From NCBI RefSeq assembly GCF_900106755.1, contig NZ_FNNN01000026.1, positions 19,754-83,753 on the forward strand: DNA of 64,000 nt, given 5' to 3'. A program made the translations under genes and the position numbers. Position 1 is the first letter of the stretch, and each line of letters begins with the position of its first letter. The notes beneath the pieces were generated by a model. The model did no database searches. It had not been told where the DNA came from and was given only the letters and a program-made list of their open reading frames with translations. Shown one piece after another: positions 54,145 through 63,971 of the stretch. The stretch is from Bacteroides faecis MAJ27 (GTDB lineage Bacteria; Bacteroidota; Bacteroidia; Bacteroidales; Bacteroidaceae).

Positions 54145-55374
54145 ATGAAAAAAGTAATATATATAATAACTACTATTCTCCTGTGTATGACCTCCTGCAC
54201 AGATATTCATGATACCTATTCTGAATATATCAAAGACGGAGAACAAATTTATGTAGGAAAGCTGGCGGATGTAAAAATACAGCCGGGATTTCAGCGCATG
54301 ATGATAAAGGGGTCTATGAAATATCTAGCCACAGCAAAGACTTGCATAATAGAACTTGTAGGTTACGACAAGGTTTTCACAACAGACATTGACAGAACGC
54401 AACCTGAATTCAGTTATGAAATCAAAAATGTGGAAGAAGGCAACTATTACGTTAAAATAACCACAAAGGATAAAGAAGGTAATACCTCACTATCCGAAAC
54501 CTACAATGTAGATGTATACGGAATGGAGCACATAGCGAATTATTATCCCAAGCGAATTACCGATATGCAATTCGTCATTGCCGACAACTCGCTCAACTTA
54601 ATTTGGAATCAGGCAGATAATGTGGTGGAAGCAATAGTTAAGTACTATGACTCAAATGAGCAACTACTAACTTTAACAGTAAAAGGAGATGCCGCTTCAA
54701 CTAACTTACCTGACTGGAAATCTAATTCTGTATTAACAGTAGAAACACGTATCCTACCCGGCGAAACAGCATTGGATATCGTATCCCTGCCCATTTCAGA
54801 ATACGCTTTGCCCGACGATCCGATTGTAGAAATACCCAGAACTAACTTTGCCAACGCAAATATGCCTTCAGATGTTGTAAACGGTTATGGCGGTTCAGTA
54901 GAAAAGTTATGGAACAATGATACATGGAATTATGACAGCGGTTATCATGCCGGCGATAATCAAGGAGTTCCTCATCATCTGACGATTGACATGGGACTTA
55001 CAGCAACGATTACCGAATGCGAACTGTTCTTTACCGGATATGAAAGAACAGACTGGATGCCTCGATTATTCCAAATATGGGGAATTGAAGATGTAGAAGA
55101 CCTGGAAAGCCATGAACCGGATGTTCCATCTATAAACCCGGCTTGGGAAGAAAATGCGAAAGCAAAAGGATGGAAACAGCTGACTACAAAAAACATTTCT
55201 GTTTCCGATTGGCAACCCAGTATTAAGTTCGCCTGCGATAAAGAACACGAAAATATAAGATACATCAGATACCGTATTGTAGAATCACTCTCAGCTCCAC
55301 ACGTAGGAATGGGGGCCTATGGTTCCGCCAGCGAAATCAAGTTCTGGGGTAAAAAGGTTAGTTTGTTACAGTGA
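54145..55374 (+). CDS. DUF4998/discoidin-like surface lipoprotein of the PUL
   Basis: 409 residues. Lipobox MTSC (Cys18). Residues about 22-205 fit DUF4998 (VGKLADVKIQPGFQRMMIKG, YYVKITTKDKEGNTSLSETY). Residues about 235-409 resemble an F5/8-type (discoidin) domain: NNDTWNYDSGYHAG, HHLTIDMGLTATITECELFF, IRYIRYRIVES, GAYGSASEIKFWGKKV. A surface glycan-binding role is likely from its fold and place. A large hairpin follows its stop, ahead of the downstream enzyme genes. Confidence 0.82.
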   Translation: MKKVIYIITTILLCMTSCTDIHDTYSEYIKDGEQIYVGKLADVKIQPGFQRMMIKGSMKYLATAKTCIIELVGYDKVFTTDIDRTQPEFSYEIKNVEEGNYYVKITTKDKEGNTSLSETYNVDVYGMEHIANYYPKRITDMQFVIADNSLNLIWNQADNVVEAIVKYYDSNEQLLTLTVKGDAASTNLPDWKSNSVLTVETRILPGETALDIVSLPISEYALPDDPIVEIPRTNFANANMPSDVVNGYGGSVEKLWNNDTWNYDSGYHAGDNQGVPHHLTIDMGLTATITECELFFTGYERTDWMPRLFQIWGIEDVEDLESHEPDVPSINPAWEENAKAKGWKQLTTKNISVSDWQPSIKFACDKEHENIRYIRYRIVESLSAPHVGMGAYGSASEIKFWGKKVSLLQ

Positions 55375-55383
55375 TAACAGTTG

Positions 55384-55447
55384 AATTTGTTTTTGCATAG
55401 GAGTGTATACAAAAAAGAATGATACATTCCTATGTAAAAAACAAATT
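55384..55447 (+). terminator. Large hairpin between the binding-protein genes and the enzyme genes
   Basis: The arms at 55384-55408 and 55422-55447 are about 25 nt each and nearly complementary. The core is CATAGGAGTGTAT against ATACATTCCTATG (one mismatch), extended by AATTTGTTTTT and AAAAAACAAATT. There is no pure T-tract. It may attenuate transcription or stabilise the upstream susCD message. Confidence 0.55.
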
Positions 55448-55479
55448 TGTATCTTAAATCCAAAAGACTGAATGTTAAT

Positions 55480-58400
55480 ATGAAAAGAATACCATTGAGT
55501 TTATTCACGTTTTTATTCCTCCTATCCGGATTATGTGCAGCACCTACCAAGACTGTCTGGCAAATCGGGGAGAAAAATCATAGTGCCAGTGAGTTGGCAT
55601 TGTCCCCTGACAAATACAAAGAGTTTCTGGCAAACGATTTTGGTTGGGAGGACAGGTTTTATATCATTGGATTGTCTTCCCCTCAAAAAGATTTTCCTTA
55701 TGTTCTGCCGGGACCTGCCGATCATTGGGGAGGAACAAGTTATACTGCCGGTATACGGACTCATGTTTTAAACATACTCTTTGGTATGAAGGAAGTCCCC
55801 GAAACGGACTCATGGAAATTAATCATAGACCTATTAGATACTCACCACGAACTTCCGGCACTATTTAAAATAACGATCAACGGAAAATCATGGAAATATG
55901 CCCTTCCCAAAGGAAGTGGAAAATCAATAGACGGTGACTATTCACAAATCAAACCGCATACGATCGAAATTCCTTTGAACGCCGGAGTGATCAGAAAAGG
56001 AAGCAACTCCATCGCGCTTACAAGTCTCGAAGGCTCATGGATTCTCTTCGATGATATCAGGCTTATGGGACCGGATAATGCTGAACTAAATGAAGTCAAC
56101 AAATCCGTTTATCTCCGAGATGTTAAAGCGGCGGACTTTCAAACCACCAGTCCTGTAGCCCAACCACTATTAGTAGACATAGAACATCTTTCCGGACATC
56201 CTCTCCTTGGAGTGGAAGTAGATGGAAAAAAGATACTGGAACAACGTTTGGAAAAAGGAAGATACATACTAGAAGCTCCAATGCCAGTTGTCAAGTCTCC
56301 CAAAACAAGCCATTACATCATATCCGCCGATGGTACAATCTTAGATAAAGGAATGATCAGGCGCGCACCTCACAATACAATCACACTGGCCGATTACATC
56401 GATACACGAATGGGAACTGCGCACTCCCGTTGGATGATAGCACCAGGTCCGTGGATGCCATTCAGCATGGTTAAATTAAGTCCGGACAATCAGGATAGCG
56501 GTTGGCAATCGGGATATGATCCTTCATTCGAGAGCATAGGTACGTTTAGCCACATACACGAATGGACCATGGCAGGTCTGGGCATCATGCCTGCCAACGG
56601 CCCTTTAAAAACGGAGATAGGCAGCCAGTCTTCCTTAGTCAAAGGTGCCAATTCGTATCGTTCTGCCATCGACGAAACAAGTGAAGAAACAAAAGTCGGA
56701 TATTATAAAGTAGACTTGACCGATTATCAAATCAAGGCGGAACTGACTGCCACCTCCCGGTGTGGTTTTCAGCGTTATACATATCCGCAAGATAAGGATG
56801 CCCGTGTCATGATCGATCTGAAAATCCCTAGTGAATACGATTACCAGATTGTTGAAGGAAGTGTAAAGCAAACAGGGGCACGACGGATCGAAGGATTCAG
56901 CAAGCAACTATCCAAAAATGTATGGTCGGCGGATGCGGATCAGAACTATACAATCTATTTCGTGATTGAGTTCAATAAAGATATCAAGAAATTTGGAGGA
57001 TGGCACGATCATACTTTATGGGAAACAGATACTATGACAGCCCGCTACCCTCATCGATTCGGCTGTTATGCCGAATTTGATACTACCGATCATCCGGAAG
57101 TTATGGTACGTTCCGGAATATCTTATGTAGATATGGCAGGGGCTTCCAACAATCTTTCCAATGAGATAACGGAACCATTCGGGTGGAATTTTGAAGCTGT
57201 ACGCAAACATCAGTCGGATAGTTGGAATAATATTTTAAACAGAGTCCGGATATACAGCAACGATTATCGGGAAAAGGTAAGATTTTACACCAATTTATAC
57301 CGTGCGTTCTGCCGGAATACATTCAGTGATGCAGACCGCAGATGGGTGGATGCAGCAGGCAACATTCAAAAGCTGGACGACCCGGATGCCGTCGCTTTGG
57401 GATGCGATGCCTTCTGGAATACTTTCTGGAATCTGAATCAGGTATGGAACCTGATTGCTCCCGAATGGTCATCCAGATGGGTAAAATCGCAGTTGGCTAT
57501 GTATGACGCCAACGGATGGCTGGCAAAAGGTCCCAGTGGAATGAAATACATACCTGTGATGGTGGCCGAACATGAGATTCCCCTTTTAGTTAGTACTTAC
57601 CAAATGGGAATACGGAATTACGATGCGGAAAAAATGTTCCGGGCAATCGTAAAGATGCAAACTACACCAGCCCAACGTGTAGCCAATGGGTTTGCCGGCA
57701 ACAGAGATTTGGAAACTTATCTGCAACATCAATATGTACCTGCCGACAAAGGACGTTTTTCTAACACATTAGAATACTCTTATGACGACTGGACAGTCTC
57801 TCAACTAGCAAAAGCACTGGGAAAAGAGGAATATTACCGAACATTCTCCGACAGAGGCAACTGGTGGAAAAACGCAATCAACCCGGCGACAGGTTATGCC
57901 CAAATGCGCTACAGCAATGGTGAATGGGAAAAGAACTTTGATCCATTCAAATCAGGAGCTAACCATCATTATGTAGAGGGAAACGCCTGGCAACTTACTT
58001 TTTTTGTACCTCAGGACGTTCCCGCACTTACCGAATTTATCGGTAAAGAACGCTTTATCGACCGGCTGTCATGGGGATTCAAAGCCAGTGAGCCATGGAG
58101 GTATAATGCCCCGGGAGACCAGTATTGGGACTTTCCAGTAGTACAAGGTAACCAGCAATCCATGCACTTCGCCTTTCTATTCAACTGGGCAGGCCAACCG
58201 TGGCAAACGCAACGGTGGAGCCGTTCCATTATCGACCGCTATTATGGCTTTGACACATCAAATGCCTATTTGGGAGACGAAGACCAAGGACAAATGAGCG
58301 CTTGGTTTGTCATGGCTGCATTGGGATTATTCCAGACGGACGGAGGTTGTAACGCAGAACCTGTTTATGAACTGGGGAGTCCTCTGTTTGAAAAAATAAA

Positions 58401-58608
58401 AATAGATTTGGGAAAACATTTCGGTAGAGGAAAGCAATTTATCATCAAAGCTAGCAATACTTCGCGGGAAAATAAGTACATCCAGTCCGCTAAACTAAAT
58501 GGCAAGAAGCTGAATTCCTTCAAGTTTCCGGCAAAAGAACTGCTCAAAGGCGGCACATTGGAACTTGAAATGGGAAATCGTCCGAATAAAAATTGGGGAA
58601 TCAAATAA
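55480..58608 (+). CDS. GH92 alpha-mannosidase with N-terminal VWQIG-type domain (copy 2)
   Basis: About 1042 residues from the ATG at 55480 (55447 would start inside the hairpin). Sec signal (PLSLFTFLFLLSGLCAAP). Residues about 24-200 repeat the domain seen in GH92 copy 1 (KTVWQIGEKN, KDFPYVLPGPADHWGG). GH92 proper starts near 305 (DYIDTRMGTAHSRWMIAPG), with FSHIHEWTMAGLG and GDEDQGQMSAWFVMAALGLF (about 935). It differs from copy 1 throughout, so different linkage specificity is plausible. It is first in the enzyme trio GH92-GH43-GH38 behind a hairpin. Confidence 0.92.
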   Translation: MKRIPLSLFTFLFLLSGLCAAPTKTVWQIGEKNHSASELALSPDKYKEFLANDFGWEDRFYIIGLSSPQKDFPYVLPGPADHWGGTSYTAGIRTHVLNILFGMKEVPETDSWKLIIDLLDTHHELPALFKITINGKSWKYALPKGSGKSIDGDYSQIKPHTIEIPLNAGVIRKGSNSIALTSLEGSWILFDDIRLMGPDNAELNEVNKSVYLRDVKAADFQTTSPVAQPLLVDIEHLSGHPLLGVEVDGKKILEQRLEKGRYILEAPMPVVKSPKTSHYIISADGTILDKGMIRRAPHNTITLADYIDTRMGTAHSRWMIAPGPWMPFSMVKLSPDNQDSGWQSGYDPSFESIGTFSHIHEWTMAGLGIMPANGPLKTEIGSQSSLVKGANSYRSAIDETSEETKVGYYKVDLTDYQIKAELTATSRCGFQRYTYPQDKDARVMIDLKIPSEYDYQIVEGSVKQTGARRIEGFSKQLSKNVWSADADQNYTIYFVIEFNKDIKKFGGWHDHTLWETDTMTARYPHRFGCYAEFDTTDHPEVMVRSGISYVDMAGASNNLSNEITEPFGWNFEAVRKHQSDSWNNILNRVRIYSNDYREKVRFYTNLYRAFCRNTFSDADRRWVDAAGNIQKLDDPDAVALGCDAFWNTFWNLNQVWNLIAPEWSSRWVKSQLAMYDANGWLAKGPSGMKYIPVMVAEHEIPLLVSTYQMGIRNYDAEKMFRAIVKMQTTPAQRVANGFAGNRDLETYLQHQYVPADKGRFSNTLEYSYDDWTVSQLAKALGKEEYYRTFSDRGNWWKNAINPATGYAQMRYSNGEWEKNFDPFKSGANHHYVEGNAWQLTFFVPQDVPALTEFIGKERFIDRLSWGFKASEPWRYNAPGDQYWDFPVVQGNQQSMHFAFLFNWAGQPWQTQRWSRSIIDRYYGFDTSNAYLGDEDQGQMSAWFVMAALGLFQTDGGCNAEPVYELGSPLFEKIKIDLGKHFGRGKQFIIKASNTSRENKYIQSAKLNGKKLNSFKFPAKELLKGGTLELEMGNRPNKNWGIK

Positions 58609-58630
58609 TATCATAAAAAAATAGTAACAA

Positions 58631-59668
58631 ATGAAAAAGATCTCACTCAGTCTTATCACAGCAGCCGTTTTATTATCATGTCAGTCATCACGTGACACAT
58701 CACACAAGTATACAGCCATCACTCCGGGAGTAGAATGGCTCGACACCAACAACGAGAAAATAAATGCTCACGGAGGCGGTATATTATATCACGAGGGAAT
58801 TTACTACTGGTATGGCGAATGTAAAAGTGATTCCACTTACTGGAATCCCAATGTTCCCGGTTGGGAATGTTATCGTACGGAAGCCGGTGGAGTAAATTGT
58901 TACTCTTCCAAGGACCTTCTCAACTGGAAATATGAAGGACTCGTTCTCCAACCAGAAATGTCTGATACACAATCCGATCTCCATCCTTCCAAAGTGCTGG
59001 AGAGACCTAAAGTTATATACAATGATAAAACCAAGAAATTTGTAATGTGGCTGCACGTGGACAGTGACGACTACAATAAAGCTGCTGCCGGAGTCGCTGT
59101 TTCCGATTCACCGACTGGTGTTTTCACCTATCTGGGTTCGATGCACCCGAACGGGCAAATCAGCCGGGACATGACCCTCTTCAAAGATGACGACGGCAAA
59201 GCCTATCATATCTATTCTTCCGAACAGAATTCTACATTATATATCAGTTTGCTGTCCGACGACTACCTGAAACCTTCCGGTACTTTCACACGCAATTTCG
59301 CAGGTAAATTCCGGGAAGCCCCTGCTGTATTCAAACACAACGGACTATACTACGTCATCAGTTCGGGATGTACCGGCTGGAGTCCCAATGAAGCGGAATA
59401 TGCAGTGGCTACCCAAATTTTAGGACCGTGGACCGTAAAAGGGAATCCTTGTGTAGGAAAAGACGCCGACAAAACCTTCTATGGACAAAGTACCCATGTA
59501 CTGCCGATTCAAGGAAAGAAAGACGCATACATAGCCATGTTTGACAAATGGAATAAAACAGACCTAATTCACTCAACCTATATCTGGTTGCCTATACAGT
59601 TCCGCGAAGACGGAAGCATGGCTATTCAATGGCTGGATAGCTGGTCACCTGATAAATACGAATTTTAA
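58631..59668 (+). CDS. GH43-like (subfamily 34 type) glycosidase lipoprotein
   Basis: 345 residues. Lipobox VLLSC (Cys17). Five-bladed propeller landmarks of GH43: INAHGGGILYHEGIYYWYGE (about 44-63), the pKa-modulating Asp in SRDMTLFKDDDGKAYHIYS (about 177-195) and the acid Glu in FREAPAVFKHNGLYYVI (about 230-246). The usual N-terminal base Asp is replaced, the site reading AHGGG. That pattern recurs in subfamilies 24 and 34, where I recall galactosidases and arabinofuranosidases. Its role in a mannoside PUL is unclear; side-chain removal is a guess. Confidence 0.8.
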   Translation: MKKISLSLITAAVLLSCQSSRDTSHKYTAITPGVEWLDTNNEKINAHGGGILYHEGIYYWYGECKSDSTYWNPNVPGWECYRTEAGGVNCYSSKDLLNWKYEGLVLQPEMSDTQSDLHPSKVLERPKVIYNDKTKKFVMWLHVDSDDYNKAAAGVAVSDSPTGVFTYLGSMHPNGQISRDMTLFKDDDGKAYHIYSSEQNSTLYISLLSDDYLKPSGTFTRNFAGKFREAPAVFKHNGLYYVISSGCTGWSPNEAEYAVATQILGPWTVKGNPCVGKDADKTFYGQSTHVLPIQGKKDAYIAMFDKWNKTDLIHSTYIWLPIQFREDGSMAIQWLDSWSPDKYEF

Positions 59669-59711
59669 TTAAGATATAGCAATAGCATATCATTTTCTAA
59701 AAGGAACTCAC

Positions 59712-62700
59712 ATGAGAAAGATAAAAATTAAAGAAATCGTTTGTATCATCGGATTGTTGGGAACTCTCACAGCTCATTCTCAAAATACAGTCTGGCAAAT
59801 AGGAAACAAAGATAACTCCGCCAAAGAGTTCAAGTTTTATAAAAACGATTATCGGAACTACATCAATGATGTTTATCTATACGAAGTAGGGAGAAATCAT
59901 TCTGCTGATTTTCCTTACTTTCTGCCGGGGCCTAGTGATGTCTGGGCAGGTGGCATATCAGGGCAGGCTGTTATTGGCTTTTCATTGGCCGAAGCTCCTT
60001 CTCCGACAACCCAAATACAACTACGACTTCTATTTGCAGAAACTCATCCTTCCTCACCTCCCCGACTGGAGGTGAGGCTCAACAGCTTCGAGAAATCCAT
60101 CCAAACACCCGAAGGCACAAATCCAGAATATCTGAACACAAAAGAAACAGTTTCAAAAGAGTTATCCGTCACGCTTGACATTCCGGCTGATGAGTTCAGA
60201 GCAGGAAACAACACACTCACGATCCAAAGCATATCAGGCAGTTGGGTAGCATTCGACCAGATAAAGCTGACATCTGACTCTCCTCTGCAAACAAACAATC
60301 TTACGACCAAAGCCAGTCTCGTATCTTCTGCCTTCTCTCCTGTATTGGTGGTCGGAAAGAAAAAAGAACTGAGACAGCCGGTCAAAATAAAAGCAGTCAA
60401 CTGGCATCATAAAAAGAGACCGGTGGAACTGCAAGTCGGTAATTTTCCACCGGAAAGATACGTATTGACCCCCGGAATAAATAACATTGAGACATCCATT
60501 CCGGAAGTCACCGCTCCATGTGAGTTACCGATCATACTGAAAGAACAAGGAAAAGCCGTCAGCAAAATCAATGAAAAGGCAACTCCTGTCAAGAAATGGA
60601 CAGTATATCTCGTTCAGCATACTCACACAGATATAGGCTACACCAAACCTCAAACCGAAATCTTGTCGGAACATCTCCGGTATATAGACTATGCCATTGA
60701 ATACTGCGAACAGACAAAAGACTACACAGATGATGCGAAGTTCAGATGGACCTGCGAATCGGCATGGGCTGTAGACGAGTATTTGAAAAACAGACCGGAA
60801 GAACAAGTAAACAAACTAAAAAAATACATTGCCAAAGGACAAATAGAAGTTGCATCCATGTATTTCAATATGTCGGAGATTGTAGACGAAAGCTCTTTCA
60901 AGACTTTCCTCCAGCCCGTCAAAGAATTCAGAAAACATGGAATTCCCTCTACGCTGGCCATGCAGAATGACGTCAACGGAATTGCATGGTGTCTGGCAGA
61001 TTATCTGCCGGACCTCGGGATAAAATACCTGTGGATGGGAGAACACCATTACAAATCGCAGGTTCCGTTTAATATGCCGACTGTCTTCCAATGGGAATCT
61101 CCGTCAGGTAAACCGATTCTGACTTACCGTGCCGACCATTATAATACCGGCAATTTCTGGGGAATAGAGCAGGGAGACATTCAAAAGACAGAACCGAAGT
61201 TACTACATTATTTATCAGAACTGGAGCGTAAGTGTTATCCGTTTGATGCAGTAGGCATACAATACTCCGGTTATTTCACGGATAATTCACCGCCCTCCAT
61301 CATTGAATGCAAACTCATCAGAGAGTGGAATGAAAAGTACGCATATCCTAAGCTACGAAGTGCCACTGCATCCGAATTTCTGGATTATGTAACGAAGCGA
61401 TACGGGGATAAAATTCCCGCATACAGAGCCGCATATCCAGACTGGTGGACAGACGGTTTCGGTTCTGCCGCAAGAGAAACAGCGGCTTCACGCAAAACTC
61501 ATTCGGATATGACAGCGGTAGAAGGGCTACTGTCTATGGCTGTATTAAAAGACAAATGCCTGCCACAGACCACTCACCAACGAATAGAGCACATACATGA
61601 AAGCCTGCTATTCTATGATGAACACACGTTCGGAGCATCCGAAAGCGTCAGTGATCCGTTGTGCGAAAACAGTCAGGTGCAATGGGGAGAAAAGTCAGCC
61701 TATGCATGGGAAGCAGTCAAAAGAACACAAATGCTGTATGAAACCTCCGTCGGTTTACTTCAAGGAGACCTCCGCAGAGGCAAGAACCCGACCCTTACAA
61801 TTTTCAATACGTTGAACTGGAAACGTTCGGAGATGCTGACTGTATATATTGATTTTGAAGTGATCCCCCGAAACCAATTCTTCGAAATAACAGACTTTCA
61901 AGGACATTCGTTGAAAGTCCAACCGATCCGTTATCGCAGAGAAGGGTGCTACTATGCAATTTTCGCAGAGGATATTCCACCTATGGGATACAAGACGTTT
62001 GAGATTGTCTTCAAACAACCGTCTACTGATACAGGAACTGTTACAATAAACAATGCCAGTATCGAAAATCATTTCTACAAACTACAACTCAACCCGGACA
62101 AAGGAACGATCCAAAGTTTGTATGATAAAGAATTGAATTGTGAACTGGTCGATAGTTCGTCTCCATGGGAACTGGGTGCTTTTATCTATGAGAAGTTAGG
62201 TAATCGTGACCAATTGGCCCAATATCGCCTGGATGATTACAACAGAACAGGATTGAGCGAGTGCCGGATCATTGACAGTTCGAATGGACCTATTTATCAA
62301 CGTATCCTGTTGCAGGGAAAATCTCCAGGAACAGACGAAGCATTTGGGGTCAATCTGGAGATTAAATTATATCATGATACCAAACGAATAGAACTGGAGT
62401 ACGCAATCAAGCGTCTGCCGGAGACGGAGCCCTCAGGGATATACGTTGCATTTCCCTTCCAACTGCCCGAAGGGAAACTGGCATTCGACGTTCAGGGCGG
62501 AACAGTTATATCTGGCAAGAATCAACTGGAAGGGACATCTACAGACTGGAATACTGTTCAAAACTTTGTATCGGTACAAAATAATCGGGCGCAAATTATT
62601 ATAGGAAGCAGCCTCATCCCCCTCTATCAACTAGGAGACATAAACCTCGGAAAATTTCAATATCAGAAACAGTACGAAAGGCCTCATGTCTACTCGTGGG

Positions 62701-63137
62701 TGATGAATAATTACTGGAATACCAACTTCAAAGCTTCCCAAGAAGGAGAGTTCCGTTGGAGTTACCATCTGACCTCTTCCGTTGCCCCATCTAACAACCT
62801 TGCTACCAAGTTTGGCTGGAGCTCACGTATTCCTCTATATACCCGGGTAATGCCGACAGGAACAGAGAATCATAAACCCACAGAGTACTCAGCCTTCCAT
62901 TTTGAGAAAGACAATTTCCTGATGACTTCATGTACCCCCTCTAAAGAAGAAGGTTACATACTACTGAACATTAGAGAGATAGATGGAAAGAGAACCAACC
63001 TCAGGATTTTAAATGAAGACGGGCAAACCGTCCCCTTCACAATAGTAAATGCTATTGAAGAGAAATTGGAAAATGAAACGTCAGAGCATATATTTGAGGG
63101 GTACCAGAATAAATTTATAAAGATAAAACGTTTTTAA
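59712..63137 (+). CDS. GH38 alpha-mannosidase with N-terminal VWQIG-type domain
   Basis: 1141 residues. Sec signal 1-23 (IIGLLGTLTAHSQ). Residues about 25-190 carry the same N-terminal domain as the two GH92 enzymes (NTVWQIGNKDNSA, ADFPYFLPGPSDVWAG). The GH38 catalytic domain starts near 296: VQHTHTDIGYT (zinc ligands His305 and Asp307), IEVASMYFNMSEI, and the nucleophile Asp420 in AMQNDVNGIAW. A beta-rich C-terminal region follows (about 700-1141). GH38 enzymes are retaining, zinc-dependent alpha-mannosidases. It is the last gene of the PUL, ending in a hairpin region. Confidence 0.92.
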   Translation: MRKIKIKEIVCIIGLLGTLTAHSQNTVWQIGNKDNSAKEFKFYKNDYRNYINDVYLYEVGRNHSADFPYFLPGPSDVWAGGISGQAVIGFSLAEAPSPTTQIQLRLLFAETHPSSPPRLEVRLNSFEKSIQTPEGTNPEYLNTKETVSKELSVTLDIPADEFRAGNNTLTIQSISGSWVAFDQIKLTSDSPLQTNNLTTKASLVSSAFSPVLVVGKKKELRQPVKIKAVNWHHKKRPVELQVGNFPPERYVLTPGINNIETSIPEVTAPCELPIILKEQGKAVSKINEKATPVKKWTVYLVQHTHTDIGYTKPQTEILSEHLRYIDYAIEYCEQTKDYTDDAKFRWTCESAWAVDEYLKNRPEEQVNKLKKYIAKGQIEVASMYFNMSEIVDESSFKTFLQPVKEFRKHGIPSTLAMQNDVNGIAWCLADYLPDLGIKYLWMGEHHYKSQVPFNMPTVFQWESPSGKPILTYRADHYNTGNFWGIEQGDIQKTEPKLLHYLSELERKCYPFDAVGIQYSGYFTDNSPPSIIECKLIREWNEKYAYPKLRSATASEFLDYVTKRYGDKIPAYRAAYPDWWTDGFGSAARETAASRKTHSDMTAVEGLLSMAVLKDKCLPQTTHQRIEHIHESLLFYDEHTFGASESVSDPLCENSQVQWGEKSAYAWEAVKRTQMLYETSVGLLQGDLRRGKNPTLTIFNTLNWKRSEMLTVYIDFEVIPRNQFFEITDFQGHSLKVQPIRYRREGCYYAIFAEDIPPMGYKTFEIVFKQPSTDTGTVTINNASIENHFYKLQLNPDKGTIQSLYDKELNCELVDSSSPWELGAFIYEKLGNRDQLAQYRLDDYNRTGLSECRIIDSSNGPIYQRILLQGKSPGTDEAFGVNLEIKLYHDTKRIELEYAIKRLPETEPSGIYVAFPFQLPEGKLAFDVQGGTVISGKNQLEGTSTDWNTVQNFVSVQNNRAQIIIGSSLIPLYQLGDINLGKFQYQKQYERPHVYSWVMNNYWNTNFKASQEGEFRWSYHLTSSVAPSNNLATKFGWSSRIPLYTRVMPTGTENHKPTEYSAFHFEKDNFLMTSCTPSKEEGYILLNIREIDGKRTNLRILNEDGQTVPFTIVNAIEEKLENETSEHIFEGYQNKFIKIKRF

Positions 63138-63196
63138 TCAAAAGAATCAAATGCGTAGTCTACCCTAAAAAAACGGAAGAATCATCACCACAAAGA

Positions 63197-63260
63197 GATG
63201 AGGAGATGTCAAAAGTCAGTAGCAACTCTCCTAATACTATTGACTTTTGCCCCCCTCATC
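63197..63260. terminator. Hairpin between GH38 and the convergent gene
   Basis: GATGAGG (63197-63203) plus TCAAAAGTCA (63209-63218) pair with TGACTTTTG (63241-63249) and CCTCATC (63254-63260). It lies between convergent genes and reaches the stop of the minus-strand gene. There is no strong T-tract on either side. Confidence 0.55.
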
Positions 63261-63960
63261 ATCTGTCAGAGCGACTGGAAAGTATCTGCTCCAAACTTTC
63301 ATCGACCACTTCCGCCAACTGAAGATTGGACAGCAAGCGGTCATAAGAAACCCTCCCTACGCCTTCCATTTTCAGCAGCCATCTCCATCCCTTTCCCGAT
63401 ACTAATTCCAGCAGTTGCCCTACCGTCCGGATTTCTTCTTTATACAAGACATTAGTCAGCCTCGTATTGGCCACCTTGCCGACAGACAATTGGAGAATTC
63501 TTTCTTCCTGATTCAAATTTATATTCTTGCTTTTATCCGCCAAAGACTGAAAACGGGCATCTATAATATGTTTCCGATAAGTAGCCAGCACGTTCTTTCT
63601 TACTTTCAACCCTCTGAGATGAGAATTATAAATCTGTAACGCCCTGCCATAAGTAATTCGATGCCGACCGGCAACTTTCTCTATTGATTCCCCCATAGAG
63701 ATGGAGTAGAAAATATCACGGGCTCCGGGATGAACAATCAATTGGGAAAGTTCACGAATAATGATTTCATATAGAGGTTTACACGTCTTCTGTGTTCGCA
63801 ATACATATAGTAGATCATCATATCTGGAAATAATAAAGTCGCGTTCCAGCTTTTTCTCTTCCACAATCTTTGCCAGATAATCTGCTTGCAATCCAAGCCT
63901 TTTGTGGATCAATGAATAAATCTGAGGGATGAAATTACAAATTCTTATCTTTGCCTTCAA
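63259..63960 (-). CDS. Uncharacterised protein with RpoA-CTD/HhH-like C-terminus
   Basis: 233 residues if the TTG at 63960 is the start. There is no ATG nearby and the frame stays open to the window edge, so the gene may begin beyond 64000. It is helical and basic, with no signal. The segment IRTVGQLLELVSGKGWRWLLKMEGVGRVSYDRLLSNL (split: RTVGQLLEL, then LLKMEGVGRVSYDRL; about 185-222) looks like the helix-hairpin-helix fold of the RNA polymerase alpha C-terminal domain. An upstream helical segment (MGESIEKVAGRHRITYGRAL) resembles a DNA-binding helix pair. A regulatory role is possible. Confidence 0.55.
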   Translation of the reverse strand: MKAKIRICNFIPQIYSLIHKRLGLQADYLAKIVEEKKLERDFIISRYDDLLYVLRTQKTCKPLYEIIIRELSQLIVHPGARDIFYSISMGESIEKVAGRHRITYGRALQIYNSHLRGLKVRKNVLATYRKHIIDARFQSLADKSKNINLNQEERILQLSVGKVANTRLTNVLYKEEIRTVGQLLELVSGKGWRWLLKMEGVGRVSYDRLLSNLQLAEVVDESLEQILSSRSDR

Positions 63961-63971
63961 ATTTATAGAAA

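Noticed and set aside
63198..63455. 85-codon plus-strand ORF with a signal-like start (LLILLTFAPLIIC)
   Set aside because: It overlaps the hairpin and the minus-strand gene at 63259, and its later part is low-quality sequence. A short exported peptide cannot be fully excluded.
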